Of a DNA stretch of 24,941 nt, positions 10,938 to 21,700 are shown piece by piece. The notes beneath the pieces are model-generated. The model had not been told where the DNA came from, did no database searches, and was given only the letters and a program-made list of their open reading frames with translations. Origin of the DNA: Podochytrium sp. JEL0797 (Eukaryota > Chytridiomycota > Chytridiomycetes > Chytridiales > Chytriomycetaceae); contig JADGJG010000298.1 of the NCBI GenBank assembly GCA_027596195.1, positions 1 to 24,941 on the forward strand, given 5' to 3'. A program made the position numbers and the translations under genes. The number at the start of each line of letters is the position of its first letter. Position 1 is the stretch's first letter.

Positions 10938-11816
10938 ATGCTCCTTCGAATTGAAAACCTGTCCATCGGCACCTCCCGCCTCAACAACGCCTCCTTCGAA
11001 GGGAAATGCGATCCCATGAAGCCATCGATCCTGACTGTGCGTGGCCCCAGTGGTGTGTGATCCCGCCTCGTTGCACTTGTGACGTGTATTGAATCATCAT
11101 CCTCAGGCTCAGGCAAGACCACGCTCCTCAAGGCCCTCGCCCAACTCATCCCCTACGAGTCCGGCACCGTCTCGCTGGATGCGCAAACCCCGGTGCAGAT
11201 GGGCATCCCGAAATGGCGCACAAAGGTCATGTACGTACCGCAACGCAGTGCCATTATGGAGGGAACCCCGCTCGACTTCTTTGAGGTTGTCCATTCGTTT
11301 GCGGCACATTCAAAAGAAGGTCGTGAGAGGAGAGATGTGGGCAGGAGTCCGGTAACGAAATCTTGCCAAGAATACTCTCTGTTATCGCTAACCCTTTCAC
11401 CACGCAGGTTGATATTGCGAAAAAGTGGAACGTGTCCGAAGATCTGTGGCGAAAGCAGTGGAACCAATTGTCGGGTGGAGAATCGCAGCGAATTGCTCTC
11501 GCAATTGCGGTGTCGATGGATCCCGTCCTGTTGCTACTGGACGGTGAGTCTCTTGTTTGAATTCCCCGTGATCCAACCGCATGGCACCGCATTCCACGCC
11601 GGCACTGGGCCTGTTGTACTTATAGAATCATATCCAATACACGCAGAACCAACCTCGGCGCTGGACCCAGAAACCTGCCTACTCGTCGAAGACACGCTCC
11701 GAAACCACAACTGCATTTGGGTCACGCACGATCCCGACCAAGAAGCGCGCGTCAAGGACGCGTCTCTCGTGTTTGAAATGAACCCAGACGGTTCTTACTT
11801 CGTCGACATTCAATAA
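10938..11816 (+). CDS. Stand-alone ABC ATPase of the FetA/YbbL/STAR1 type
   Basis: Nucleotide-binding half of an ABC transporter. Exons 10938-11052, 11107-11351, 11408-11543 and 11647-11816 (introns of 54, 56 and 103 nt) give 221 residues, the size of a single-domain ATPase. Visible motifs: Walker A GPSGSGKTTLLK (split by intron 1), a Q-loop (VMYVPQRSAIMEGT), signature LSGGESQR, Walker B VLLLLDE continuing as PTSALD (split by intron 3), and the H-loop WVTHDPDQ. Overall pattern (WRTKVMYVPQ, short linker, WVTHD) resembles bacterial FetA/YbbL and plant STAR1, which pair with a separate membrane protein (FetB/YbbM/STAR2) in metal export or aluminium tolerance. No such partner is in the window. 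The second intron's donor (GTAACG at 11352) is the least certain splice, chosen for phase. The stop codon lies inside an AATAAA (11812-11817). It converges on the gene ending at 11836. Confidence 0.87.
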
Positions 11817-11835
11817 ATTTCTAACTTTTCTATTC

Positions 11836-12486
11836 TCACACCTTATTCTGCGTAAAATCACGCCTCTCATTCATATGAAGAATCGTCACCTTGATCTCCT
11901 TCTCAACGATCAACTTCTCCTCCGGCGACGCCCCCCACTTCCTCTCCGGATTCCAATCATACCCCGTAATCGCTGCCAACGTCCCATCCGCATTATAAGT
12001 CGGCACACCACCATGAGAATCCATAACCTCCTTGTCCAACTCAATGAGTGCCAAATTCTCCAACTGCTCCGAATTCCCATCGCCACTCGTGGCACTGAAA
12101 AACACACATCCGGCCATGATGGCCACGAGCGAAACAACCACATAGATGGCCTAAACCGAGTTAATTCCTCAACCAATCAAAATCCCCGAACTCACATTCA
12201 GTCCGTTCTTTGTAATCTCCTCCTGCCCCTTGGCCTCCGCCTCTGCGGCAGCAGCATCACCCCCCGCTGCCTCGCCAGGTGCACTTCCTGCCTCTCCGGA
12301 GGCAGGTGCCGCAGCCTCACCTGTGGCTTTGGCCTCCGGCACCGCACCAGTGGGTTCGACGACCGTAGCGTTGCCGTGGGGCGCCAGTTCTGTGGCGGTA
12401 GCGACTGCGTGTTCTTGTCGCACGTGGAGCGGGATAGCCGCTGCCGTGAGTGCGGTGGCGAGCAGAAGGATCACAGGGAAGCGCAT
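11836..12486 (-). CDS. Small type I membrane protein with signal peptide, unknown function
   Basis: Exons 12486-12196 and 12150-11836, joined across a 45-nt intron (GTGAGT...TTTAG), give 201 residues. The N-terminus is a clear signal peptide (MRFPVILLLATALTAAAIP). It is followed by an Ala/Glu/Gly-rich low-complexity ectodomain (about residues 25-97), one membrane segment (AIYVVVSLVAIMAGCVFFSA) whose first residue begins exon 2, and a polar C-terminal tail of about 85 residues containing YNADGTLAAITGYDWNPERK. I do not recognise the family. Its 3' end is 19 bp from the convergent ABC ATPase. The very short intron is useful because it shows that introns of about 45 nt are spliced in this genome. 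Confidence 0.78.
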
Positions 12487-13207
12487 CTCCAAAAATGAGT
12501 GGATTTTCTCTGTCGTGGACTTGCAAAAAAATTTTCAATTTGGTGTGAACTTGGCAGTTTTGATTAAAAAACATGCATTTTTGGCCTTCCCCCCACCCTC
12601 CTTCTTCCGCATCAAGGGGTATAATTAAGTCTTTGGGTTGGATGATATCCTTCTCCAATTCATGGCTCTCGCTTCGCTGAGCTTCTTCCCTCCCTCTCAT
12701 AGCAAATCGCACCCCCGCTCCGTCACTTCCCACTCAAACCTGGTGACTACATTTTCGACTCCTTCTCACCCCAACCCTCTGCTGAGCCCGTATGTTTAAT
12801 ACGTGCACGCGGCGTGGACAAATCTGACGTTCTCATCCCCTTCGGCAAATCAAGGCCCTTGGGGGCAACTGCGACTTATACGCGAAAACCTTTACTTTTC
12901 AGCCGCAGGAATTTGCATTATTCATAACGATTTGAACGTCTCGCAAAATCATCACATGTACGCTATTTTTTTGGGCACCACCTACCTCCGCATCAATCGC
13001 ATGCATTGAATTTTCTCATTTCTCCGTTTTGGTAATACAATTCCTTGTGCATGGAAGAGAATTTCATTTTCATCCATAATTACAAAACGAAAAGGCATTG
13101 GTTCACGCGCGTGTCCGAAAATTTCATTCCCTAGTCATTTTTAAATCATTCAGACCTCATTTTTATTCGAATTCATCTCCGAGATTGTGGAAGAAAAGAC
13201 CAACGAA
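12487..13207. other. Intergenic region, divergent promoters
   Basis: About 720 bp separate the starts of two divergent genes. It is AT-rich from about 12880 to 13180, with no ORF that matches a family or splices onward. I see no RNA gene or repeat. It presumably holds both promoters; no clear TATA box was found. Confidence 0.45.
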
Positions 13208-14664
13208 ATGATGCAAGTGTGGCTGGTTCAACTTGCGGTTGCGTTCCTTGCAGTCCACAGCGCTGCTCAGATGATGGTGAGACAACTACACCGCGTCCAT
13301 CAACTGATCCAACACCCCAGCCCATTTGCAACGTCCTCACAGCCGCCGACGAACTCAACACCTCCCCACTCCTCGCCCAAGGACTCTCCGAGATCCCACC
13401 CGGAACATTCACAATGACCTCCAACACCGAAACCTACACCGCCGGCCAACCCATCACCCTCACCATGACCGGCCCCTCCTTCCAAGGCTTCCTCATGTAC
13501 GCGAATCCCAGCACAGACACAAACCAACGAGTCGGGACATTCACGATCCCGACAGGAATGCAGAACAACCACGGACCTTGCTCCACTGACGGTTTGACCT
13601 CGGAATCCCCCAACTCTTCCATCATCAGCAGCAACACTGGAACCGCGTATCCCGGCACACAAACGATCGTATGGACGGCACCAATGCAGAGTGTGGGTCA
13701 AGTCCACATGAACGTCATGATTTTGATGCAAGTGGGAACTGGGTGGGGATACTCCATCATCCCATGCATCATTGTCATTCGCTGTGCTGGTGCTATCTCC
13801 GCCCCAATCATGGTCGCTCCTCCGCCTCTCGTCTGCCCACCGCCAATTACCGTGATTCAAAAAGAAATGGTGACCGTCACGCAGAAAGTCGCGGTAACCC
13901 AAACCGTGACACAAACCGTGATCCAAAAGCAGGTCGTCACTGTCACCCAGCAAATCAAAGTCACTGAAACCGTGCAAGTCATTCAAATCCAAAAGGAGCT
14001 CCAAATTCGCAAGTGCCAACGAAGACCTGTACCTACCATTGTAGTTGTCCAGCAACCAACTCGTCCAGTCGCGACTCAAGTGGTCCAGGCCGCGACTCAA
14101 GTTGTCATCCAGCAGCCAGTGGCCCAGCCAACTCAATGCTGCCTTGGAGAACCACCCATTGTGATTGGCGGTTCCGGCAACACCCCCCCGATCTATTCCG
14201 CTCCTCCCCCAGTAGTGATCCCCCAACCCACTCCCTGCTGCTTAGGAGAAACCAAACTCCCCACCCCAATTCAAACTGCACCACCCGCCATCACCCCCGC
14301 CCTTCCACCCTCTCCATCCCAACCTCCAACAACCACTCCAATCGGTGGAACCAAATCCGTCGCAGTCCCCACACCTCCAACCGCCACAACCCCACCATCC
14401 ATTCCCCCAACTTCTCCAAAAACGCCACCAAATCCTGCTGCACCCTTGCCCATAAACTCTCCCATCTTGCCCGCCCCCGCTCCTGCCGCAACCCCCTCCA
14501 CACCAGCGAACCAAAACAGTAAATCAATGGACACAGCTTCGATGCCAGCTCCAGCAGCAGCAGCAGGTGCAGGACCCAACAACGTGCCAGGAGTTTATCA
14601 AGGCCAGGCAATTCCCGGGAACGCGACTTCTCCGAATCAAGTGCCCAGCGTTTTTGGACTCTGA
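13208..14664 (+). CDS. Secreted Reeler-domain protein with repetitive Val/Thr/Gln and Pro-rich tail
   Basis: Exons 13208-13276 and 13321-14664, joined across a 44-nt intron (GTGAGA...CCCAG), give 470 residues. Exon 1 is almost exactly the signal peptide (MMQVWLVQLAVAFLAVHSAA). Exon 2 starts with a Reeler-type beta-sandwich (about residues 50-195): YTAGQPITLTMTGPSFQGFL, a GTFTIP strand, a Cys in GPCSTD, and TIVWTAPMQSVGQVHMNVM, matching the family's pattern of GFLM/YA, Cys, W-AP and G-V-hydrophobic. Then comes a Val/Thr/Gln region with many TVTQ-like units (about 210-265), two CCLGE motifs 32 residues apart, and a long Pro/Thr/Ala tail, likely O-glycosylated. No C-terminal hydrophobic GPI signal is visible. 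A cell-surface or matrix role is inferred. The reading frame upstream of 13321 in the same frame is open but has no signal peptide, which supports the intron. Confidence 0.8.
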
Positions 14665-14716
14665 AATTCATTTTTGCATGCCTACAATTTTTATAGCTGT
14701 GTTTTCTTTCGTCATA

Positions 14717-14722
14717 AATAAA
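14717..14722 (+). terminator. AATAAA polyadenylation signal of the Reeler gene
   Basis: AATAAA occurs 53 bp after the stop at 14664, in an otherwise gene-free stretch before the next start at 14912. Confidence 0.55.
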
Positions 14723-14911
14723 GTAGTATTATGAAGGATGATACTGGCCGTGGTCGCTATGGAACGGAGGTAGCAAGCTGATCCCCTACGACCAGCTTCA
14801 CGTCTATTCAAGGGCAGGTCTCCCGTTGGTGAACACGCGACCTCCCTTCCATTATTTCATTTGATTAAAAAAAAACCTCGCCACACAGCAGGGATTCGAA
14901 ATCATCCGGCA

Positions 14912-15682
14912 ATGACAACGGTCGAGTTTTTTGACATCTTGAGCACAAGAGGTGACGATTGCGCGCAACTTCCGCTCTCCCTGCTGATTAATAACCTGAC
15001 AGAAAACGTGTCGTGGTCGCCGTATACAGCCCGCACCCGCATGGCTCTCAACTACAAGCGCATCCCCCACAAGACTACTTACCTATCCCTCCCCGACATC
15101 CCCACCAATCACCAATCTCACAACATCCCCGCCAATGCTTCCGGAAGAGCCTTCACCTGCCCAGCCATCAACCACCCCGCTGCCAACATTGCCATCCAAG
15201 ACTCGCTTCCCATCGCCAAATACCTCGAATCCACTTTCACAGGCCCAGACCATCCACCCCTCTTCCCCCCCGGCGCCATGGCCTTGAGCATACTCCTGGA
15301 AAACGTGTTTGCAACGCGCCTAGATCCACACCTCGTTCCGCTCCTCGCCCCCCAAATCCCCGCCATATTAGACCCCAAGGCGCAAAAACACTTTATCCGT
15401 ACAAGAACCGAGATCTTTGGCCCTCTCGATCAGATGTGTAAAGACCCCGAAGCCGAGTGGGCGTTGTTGGAGAAGGAGATCAAAGTGTTTAGTGATATGT
15501 TGGTTGCGAGTGGAGGTCCATTTTTGATGGGAGAGGAGCCTTGTTATGCTGACTTTATTTTGGTGGGAATGTTTGTGTGGATTCGCGCGGCGAATCCAAG
15601 GGACGGTGATCGTGTGGTTGCTATGGGCGAGAATCAATGCTTTGTGAAGATTTTGGCGGCGTGTGAGAAGTGGTTGGTCTGA
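14912..15682 (+). CDS. Glutathione S-transferase-like protein (fungal LigE/UstS-like)
   Basis: Thioredoxin-fold plus helical GST protein; probably conjugates or transfers glutathione to small molecules in the cytosol. The best model has exons 14912-14951 and 15003-15682, 239 residues. The N-terminus then reads VEFFDILSTRENVSWSPYTA, matching the compact start of this GST subfamily (FDI, then SWSPxT with the active-site region), followed by RMALNYKRIPHKTTYLSLPD. Later come a substrate-loop/SNAIL-like segment (IQDSLPIAKYLE) and the C-terminal helical domain with GGPFLMGEEPCYADFILVG. The 51-nt intron (GTGACG...CTGACAG) is a multiple of three with no stop, so the unspliced frame is also open and would insert 17 residues. 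It converges with the large minus-strand gene, whose stop is 35 bp away. Substrate unknown. Confidence 0.88.
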   Translation: MTTVEFFDILSTRGDDCAQLPLSLLINNLTENVSWSPYTARTRMALNYKRIPHKTTYLSLPDIPTNHQSHNIPANASGRAFTCPAINHPAANIAIQDSLPIAKYLESTFTGPDHPPLFPPGAMALSILLENVFATRLDPHLVPLLAPQIPAILDPKAQKHFIRTRTEIFGPLDQMCKDPEAEWALLEKEIKVFSDMLVASGGPFLMGEEPCYADFILVGMFVWIRAANPRDGDRVVAMGENQCFVKILAACEKWLV

Positions 15683-15717
15683 TTTGCACGCGCTTTTGGA
15701 ACAGAGAAATATGATTT

Positions 15718-18700
15718 TTAATTCCGTCCAATTCTTAAAGCAGTTAACAAAAACCCTGCGACAGCCCGTCTCAAAAAATACATACTTATAGCCATTCTCA
15801 TTCGCCGCATCATGGCCTCAGCCACAGAGCTCCCACACGAGTCCACGTGGGCCAGTGGCAACACGACAGCGAGGCACGAGGCGTCCATGGGGTTGTTCGC
15901 GAGAATTTTGTTGGTGAGTTTGCATTCCATCTTCAATACCTCCAGCCATTGTGCGTTGAGGTTGAAGAGGGCTTGGAGAAGCTCCTTGTCCTGGTCTGAA
16001 ATATTTTGCCACTCTTCTACTGTATTTTTTGAAGAAGAAGAGCGTTTCGAATTGTCAGATTTGTAAATCTTTGAGAAAAAAGAGATGACTCACAGCTAAA
16101 TTGCAGACGCGATTGCTCCTTGAACACTCACGCCATCGTCACTACCGTTTAGCCCGGTCTTTGCAGATGCTGATGGAGCCAGAAACCGCATAACTCGGAG
16201 ACCGAACGCGGTAGCAAATGTGATGACCAGGAAAAGGTCGGCGGATTTCGGATCCCGTTGATATTCGAAACCGCAATAACAGCACAGGAATATCTTTGAG
16301 GAACCGATTCGCGTGATATGCCCGCAGAAGCAAAGGATGGTGGTGCCACACTCAGAGGCGATCAAAGTGGCACAGCGTTCGCCCGTGTTTTGCTGCCGCT
16401 TGTACATCAAATTGATGGTCATTTGGGTGATCTGGGACCACTTGGACATGGTCATGGAAAGATAAACGTGTCCTGAAATGGGGTTATTGAAAAAAAATTG
16501 TAAATAAACTCGAACCCCATCAACCTCACAAACAAATACCTCGAAAGCGCTTCTTGCCCTCCTTCCTCTGATTGGTCTTCTCGGATCTCAAGTTGGACGT
16601 GATGTAAAGCTCATGTCGCGAATTGAAGTTTGCCGCCTGCAGCACGTTGCGGTCCGACAGCCGACACATCTTTTGCTGAACTTGACGAATCTCCTCTCGA
16701 AACGACTTTCCACCAGCCGTTTTCGATCCAACACGCAACTCCTCAAGCCGTCTCTCAAACTCTTCAACAGCAATTTCCTTCTCAACACGAGTGCGCTCAA
16801 CAGTTCCAAGCTGATTCCCCTCCTGCACCTTCAACTCTGACAACTTGGCCCCAATCCTCGCCAGCTCCACGCGCAGTTTCACCACATCTGGATCCGCTTC
16901 CACCCCGTTGACGTCGAAATCGGAACCATCATCCACAATCATGTCGTCATTCCCAATCATGTCGATATCCCCATCATCTCCATCCTCCTTGCCTTCGGCG
17001 TTCTCGGCACGCAGCTTCTCGAGCCTCCACTCCAACTTCTTCTTTTCCTTCAACAGCCGCGTTCCTACAGCGTCAAGATCCTCCCGCGTTTTCGCAACAG
17101 CAGCACAAGCAGCCACCCACTCCTTCTTCCTCTCGCCGACCTCACCTCTTTCCAAGCAGACATCCTCGCGCTTGTTCAACTCCTTGTCCATCTTGCTCTG
17201 CAAAGACGCAGCTGTTGCGGAATGGTACTTGAACGCGGCCTGAGCTCCGAGTCCAGCGGAAGAAGCCACACCAGACAACGACTGGCCTTGTTCGGTAACG
17301 CGACTTCCCTTGTCCGTGCAAAAGATGTCCCTCCCGTCGAGAAGCGACGCGGCGCGCGTGGGTCCAGCGTTCTTGAGGTCAAAGTTGAACCACACATTCT
17401 CGGCTTGGAACGTCCTCATGGCTTCGGGGTCGCGTTTGTCGTCAAACTGGAATCGCTCGCGGCGATGCTTGTACTTTTGGATCAATGACACGACGGCGCA
17501 CTTGATCTTGCGTCGCTTCTTCCCACTGAACTGCGGCTTCATCACCTCCATGTCAATAACACTCAATGCCAACCGCGCCTCCTTCCTCTCCTCCTCCGCT
17601 TTCTTCCTCACTTCCGTATTCTCAATCGCCGAAATATCACGATATGCGTCCCGAACAAGCGCGTCCAAAGTCTCGAACCCCTTCCTCCACTCGGCCTCGG
17701 TGCGCCCATGATCGCGCACTTTGCGAACATACTCATCGAGGTACTTCTTGGGTCTCACAATACTGGGGTGATTCATGTACCGGTTTTCGATGAACTTGGT
17801 TCTCAAAGGGGCATCCACGAAATACTTGGACGTGGAAGGAGACGGAGAAGGGTGGAAACCAATCTTGACGGCACCGACGGCGTAGCTGATGCTGGGGTTC
17901 TCGTGTGGGTACGTGATCGGACGGGGGTGGTCTGTTTCGAGGACAAAGACACCAGTCTCGTGGTCAAATTCAATGGCCTGACTCACAGCTAAATTGCAGA
18001 CGCGATTGCTCCTTGAACACTCACGCCATCGTCACTACCGTTTAGCCCGGTCTTTGCAGATGCTGATGGAGCCAGAAACCGCATAACTCGGAGACCGAAC
18101 GCGGTAGCAAATGTGATGACCAGGAAAAGGTCGGCGGATTTCGGATCCCGTTGATATTCGAAACCGCAATAACAGCACAGGAATATCTTTGAGGAACCGA
18201 TTCGCGTGATATGCCCGCAGAAGCAAAGGATGGTGGTGCCACACTCAGAGGCGATCAAAGTGGCACAGCGTTCGCCCGTGTTTTGCTGCCGCTTGTACAT
18301 CAAATTGATGGTCATTTGGGTGATCTGGGACCACTTGGACATGGTCATGGAAAGATAAACGTGTCCTGAAATGGGGTTATTGAAAAAAAATTGTAAATAA
18401 ACTCGAACCCCATCAACCTCACAAACAAATACCTCGAAAGCGCTTCTTGCCCTCCTTCCTCTGATTGGTCTTCTCGGATCTCAAGTTGGACGTGATGTAA
18501 AGCTCATGTCGCGAATTGAAGTTTGCCGCCTGCAGCACGTTGCGGTCCGACAGCCGACACATCTTTTGCTGAACTTGACGAATCTCCTCTCGAAACGACT
18601 TTCCACCAGCCGTTTTCGATCCAACACGCAACTCCTCAAGCCGTCTCTCAAACTCTTCAACAGCAATTTCCTTCTCAACACGAGTGCGCTCAACAGTTCC

Positions 18701-21700
18701 AAGCTGATTCCCCTCCTGCACCTTCAACTCTGACAACTTGGCCCCAATCCTCGCCAGCTCCACGCGCAGTTTCACCACATCTGGATCCGCTTCCACCCCG
18801 TTGACGTCGAAATCGGAACCATCATCCACAATCATGTCGTCATTCCCAATCATGTCGATATCCCCATCATCTCCATCCTCCTTGCCTTCGGCGTTCTCGG
18901 CACGCAGCTTCTCGAGCCTCCACTCCAACTTCTTCTTTTCCTTCAACAGCCGCGTTCCTACAGCGTCAAGATCCTCCCGCGTTTTCGCAACAGCAGCACA
19001 AGCAGCCACCCACTCCTTCTTCCTCTCGCCGACCTCACCTCTTTCCAAGCAGACATCCTCGCGCTTGTTCAACTCCTTGTCCATCTTGCTCTGCAAAGAC
19101 GCAGCTGTTGCGGAATGGTACTTGAACGCGGCCTGAGCTCCGAGTCCAGCGGAAGAAGCCACACCAGACAACGACTGGCCTTGTTCGGTAACGCGACTTC
19201 CCTTGTCCGTGCAAAAGATGTCCCTCCCGTCGAGAAGCGACGCGGCGCGCGTGGGTCCAGCGTTCTTGAGGTCAAAGTTGAACCACACATTCTCGGCTTG
19301 GAACGTCCTCATGGCTTCGGGGTCGCGTTTGTCGTCAAACTGGAATCGCTCGCGGCGATGCTTGTACTTTTGGATCAATGACACGACGGCGCACTTGATC
19401 TTGCGTCGCTTCTTCCCACTGAACTGCGGCTTCATCACCTCCATGTCAATAACACTCAATGCCAACCGCGCCTCCTTCCTCTCCTCCTCCGCTTTCTTCC
19501 TCACTTCCGTATTCTCAATCGCCGAAATATCACGATATGCGTCCCGAACAAGCGCGTCCAAAGTCTCGAACCCCTTCCTCCACTCGGCCTCGGTGCGCCC
19601 ATGATCGCGCACTTTGCGAACATACTCATCGAGGTACTTCTTGGGTCTCACAATACTGGGGTGATTCATGTACCGGTTTTCGATGAACTTGGTTCTCAAA
19701 GGGGCATCCACGAAATACTTGGACGTGGAAGGAGACGGAGAAGGGTGGAAACCAATCTTGACGGCACCGACGGCGTAGCTGATGCTGGGGTTCTCGTGTG
19801 GGTACGTGATCGGACGGGGGTGGTCTGTTTCGAGGACAAAGACACCAGTCTCGTGGTCAAATTCAATGGCCTGACTCACAGCTAAATTGCAGACGCGATT
19901 GCTCCTTGAACACTCACGCCATCGTCACTACCGTTTAGCCCGGTCTTTGCAGATGCTGATGGAGCCAGAAACCGCATAACTCGGAGACCGAACGCGGTAG
20001 CAAATGTGATGACCAGGAAAAGGTCGGCGGATTTCGGATCCCGTTGATATTCGAAACCGCAATAACAGCACAGGAATATCTTTGAGGAACCGATTCGCGT
20101 GATATGCCCGCAGAAGCAAAGGATGGTGGTGCCACACTCAGAGGCGATCAAAGTGGCACAGCGTTCGCCCGTGTTTTGCTGCCGCTTGTACATCAAATTG
20201 ATGGTCATTTGGGTGATCTGGGACCACTTGGACATGGTCATGGAAAGATAAACGTGTCCTGAAATGGGGTTATTGAAAAAAAATTGTAAATAAACTCGAA
20301 CCCCATCAACCTCACAAACAAATACCTCGAAAGCGCTTCTTGCCCTCCTTCCTCTGATTGGTCTTCTCGGATCTCAAGTTGGACGTGATGTAAAGCTCAT
20401 GTCGCGAATTGAAGTTTGCCGCCTGCAGCACGTTGCGGTCCGACAGCCGACACATCTTTTGCTGAACTTGACGAATCTCCTCTCGAAACGACTTTCCACC
20501 AGCCGTTTTCGATCCAACACGCAACTCCTCAAGCCGTCTCTCAAACTCTTCAACAGCAATTTCCTTCTCAACACGAGTGCGCTCAACAGTTCCAAGCTGA
20601 TTCCCCTCCTGCACCTTCAACTCTGACAACTTGGCCCCAATCCTCGCCAGCTCCACGCGCAGTTTCACCACATCTGGATCCGCTTCCACCCCGTTGACGT
20701 CGAAATCGGAACCATCATCCACAATCATGTCGTCATTCCCAATCATGTCGATATCCCCATCATCTCCATCCTCCTTGCCTTCGGCGTTCTCGGCACGCAG
20801 CTTCTCGAGCCTCCACTCCAACTTCTTCTTTTCCTTCAACAGCCGCGTTCCTACAGCGTCAAGATCCTCCCGCGTTTTCGCAACAGCAGCACAAGCAGCC
20901 ACCCACTCCTTCTTCCTCTCGCCGACCTCACCTCTTTCCAAGCAGACATCCTCGCGCTTGTTCAACTCCTTGTCCATCTTGCTCTGCAAAGACGCAGCTG
21001 TTGCGGAATGGTACTTGAACGCGGCCTGAGCTCCGAGTCCAGCGGAAGAAGCCACACCAGACAACGACTGGCCTTGTTCGGTAACGCGACTTCCCTTGTC
21101 CGTGCAAAAGATGTCCCTCCCGTCGAGAAGCGACGCGGCGCGCGTGGGTCCAGCGTTCTTGAGGTCAAAGTTGAACCACACATTCTCGGCTTGGAACGTC
21201 CTCATGGCTTCGGGGTCGCGTTTGTCGTCAAACTGGAATCGCTCGCGGCGATGCTTGTACTTTTGGATCAATGACACGACGGCGCACTTGATCTTGCGTC
21301 GCTTCTTCCCACTGAACTGCGGCTTCATCACCTCCATGTCAATAACACTCAATGCCAACCGCGCCTCCTTCCTCTCCTCCTCCGCTTTCTTCCTCACTTC
21401 CGTATTCTCAATCGCCGAAATATCACGATATGCGTCCCGAACAAGCGCGTCCAAAGTCTCGAACCCCTTCCTCCACTCGGCCTCGGTGCGCCCATGATCG
21501 CGCACTTTGCGAACATACTCATCGAGGTACTTCTTGGGTCTCACAATACTGGGGTGATTCATGTACCGGTTTTCGATGAACTTGGTTCTCAAAGGGGCAT
21601 CCACGAAATACTTGGACGTGGAAGGAGACGGAGAAGGGTGGAAACCAATCTTGACGGCACCGACGGCGTAGCTGATGCTGGGGTTCTCGTGTGGGTACGT

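Noticed and set aside
13300..14226. 308-aa minus-strand ORF opposite the Reeler gene
   Set aside because: Its Asp/Gly/His/Leu-rich composition mirrors the repeats on the coding strand; no domain is visible.
14740..14860. Possible tRNA or structured RNA between the Reeler and GST genes
   Set aside because: No cloverleaf, T-loop GGTTCGAATCC or A/B box arrangement could be found.
16526..17986. 486-codon ORF in copies 1 and 2 as independent genes
   Set aside because: They open only with a GTG formed at the repeat junction and are segments of the larger gene; no ATG or promoter precedes them.
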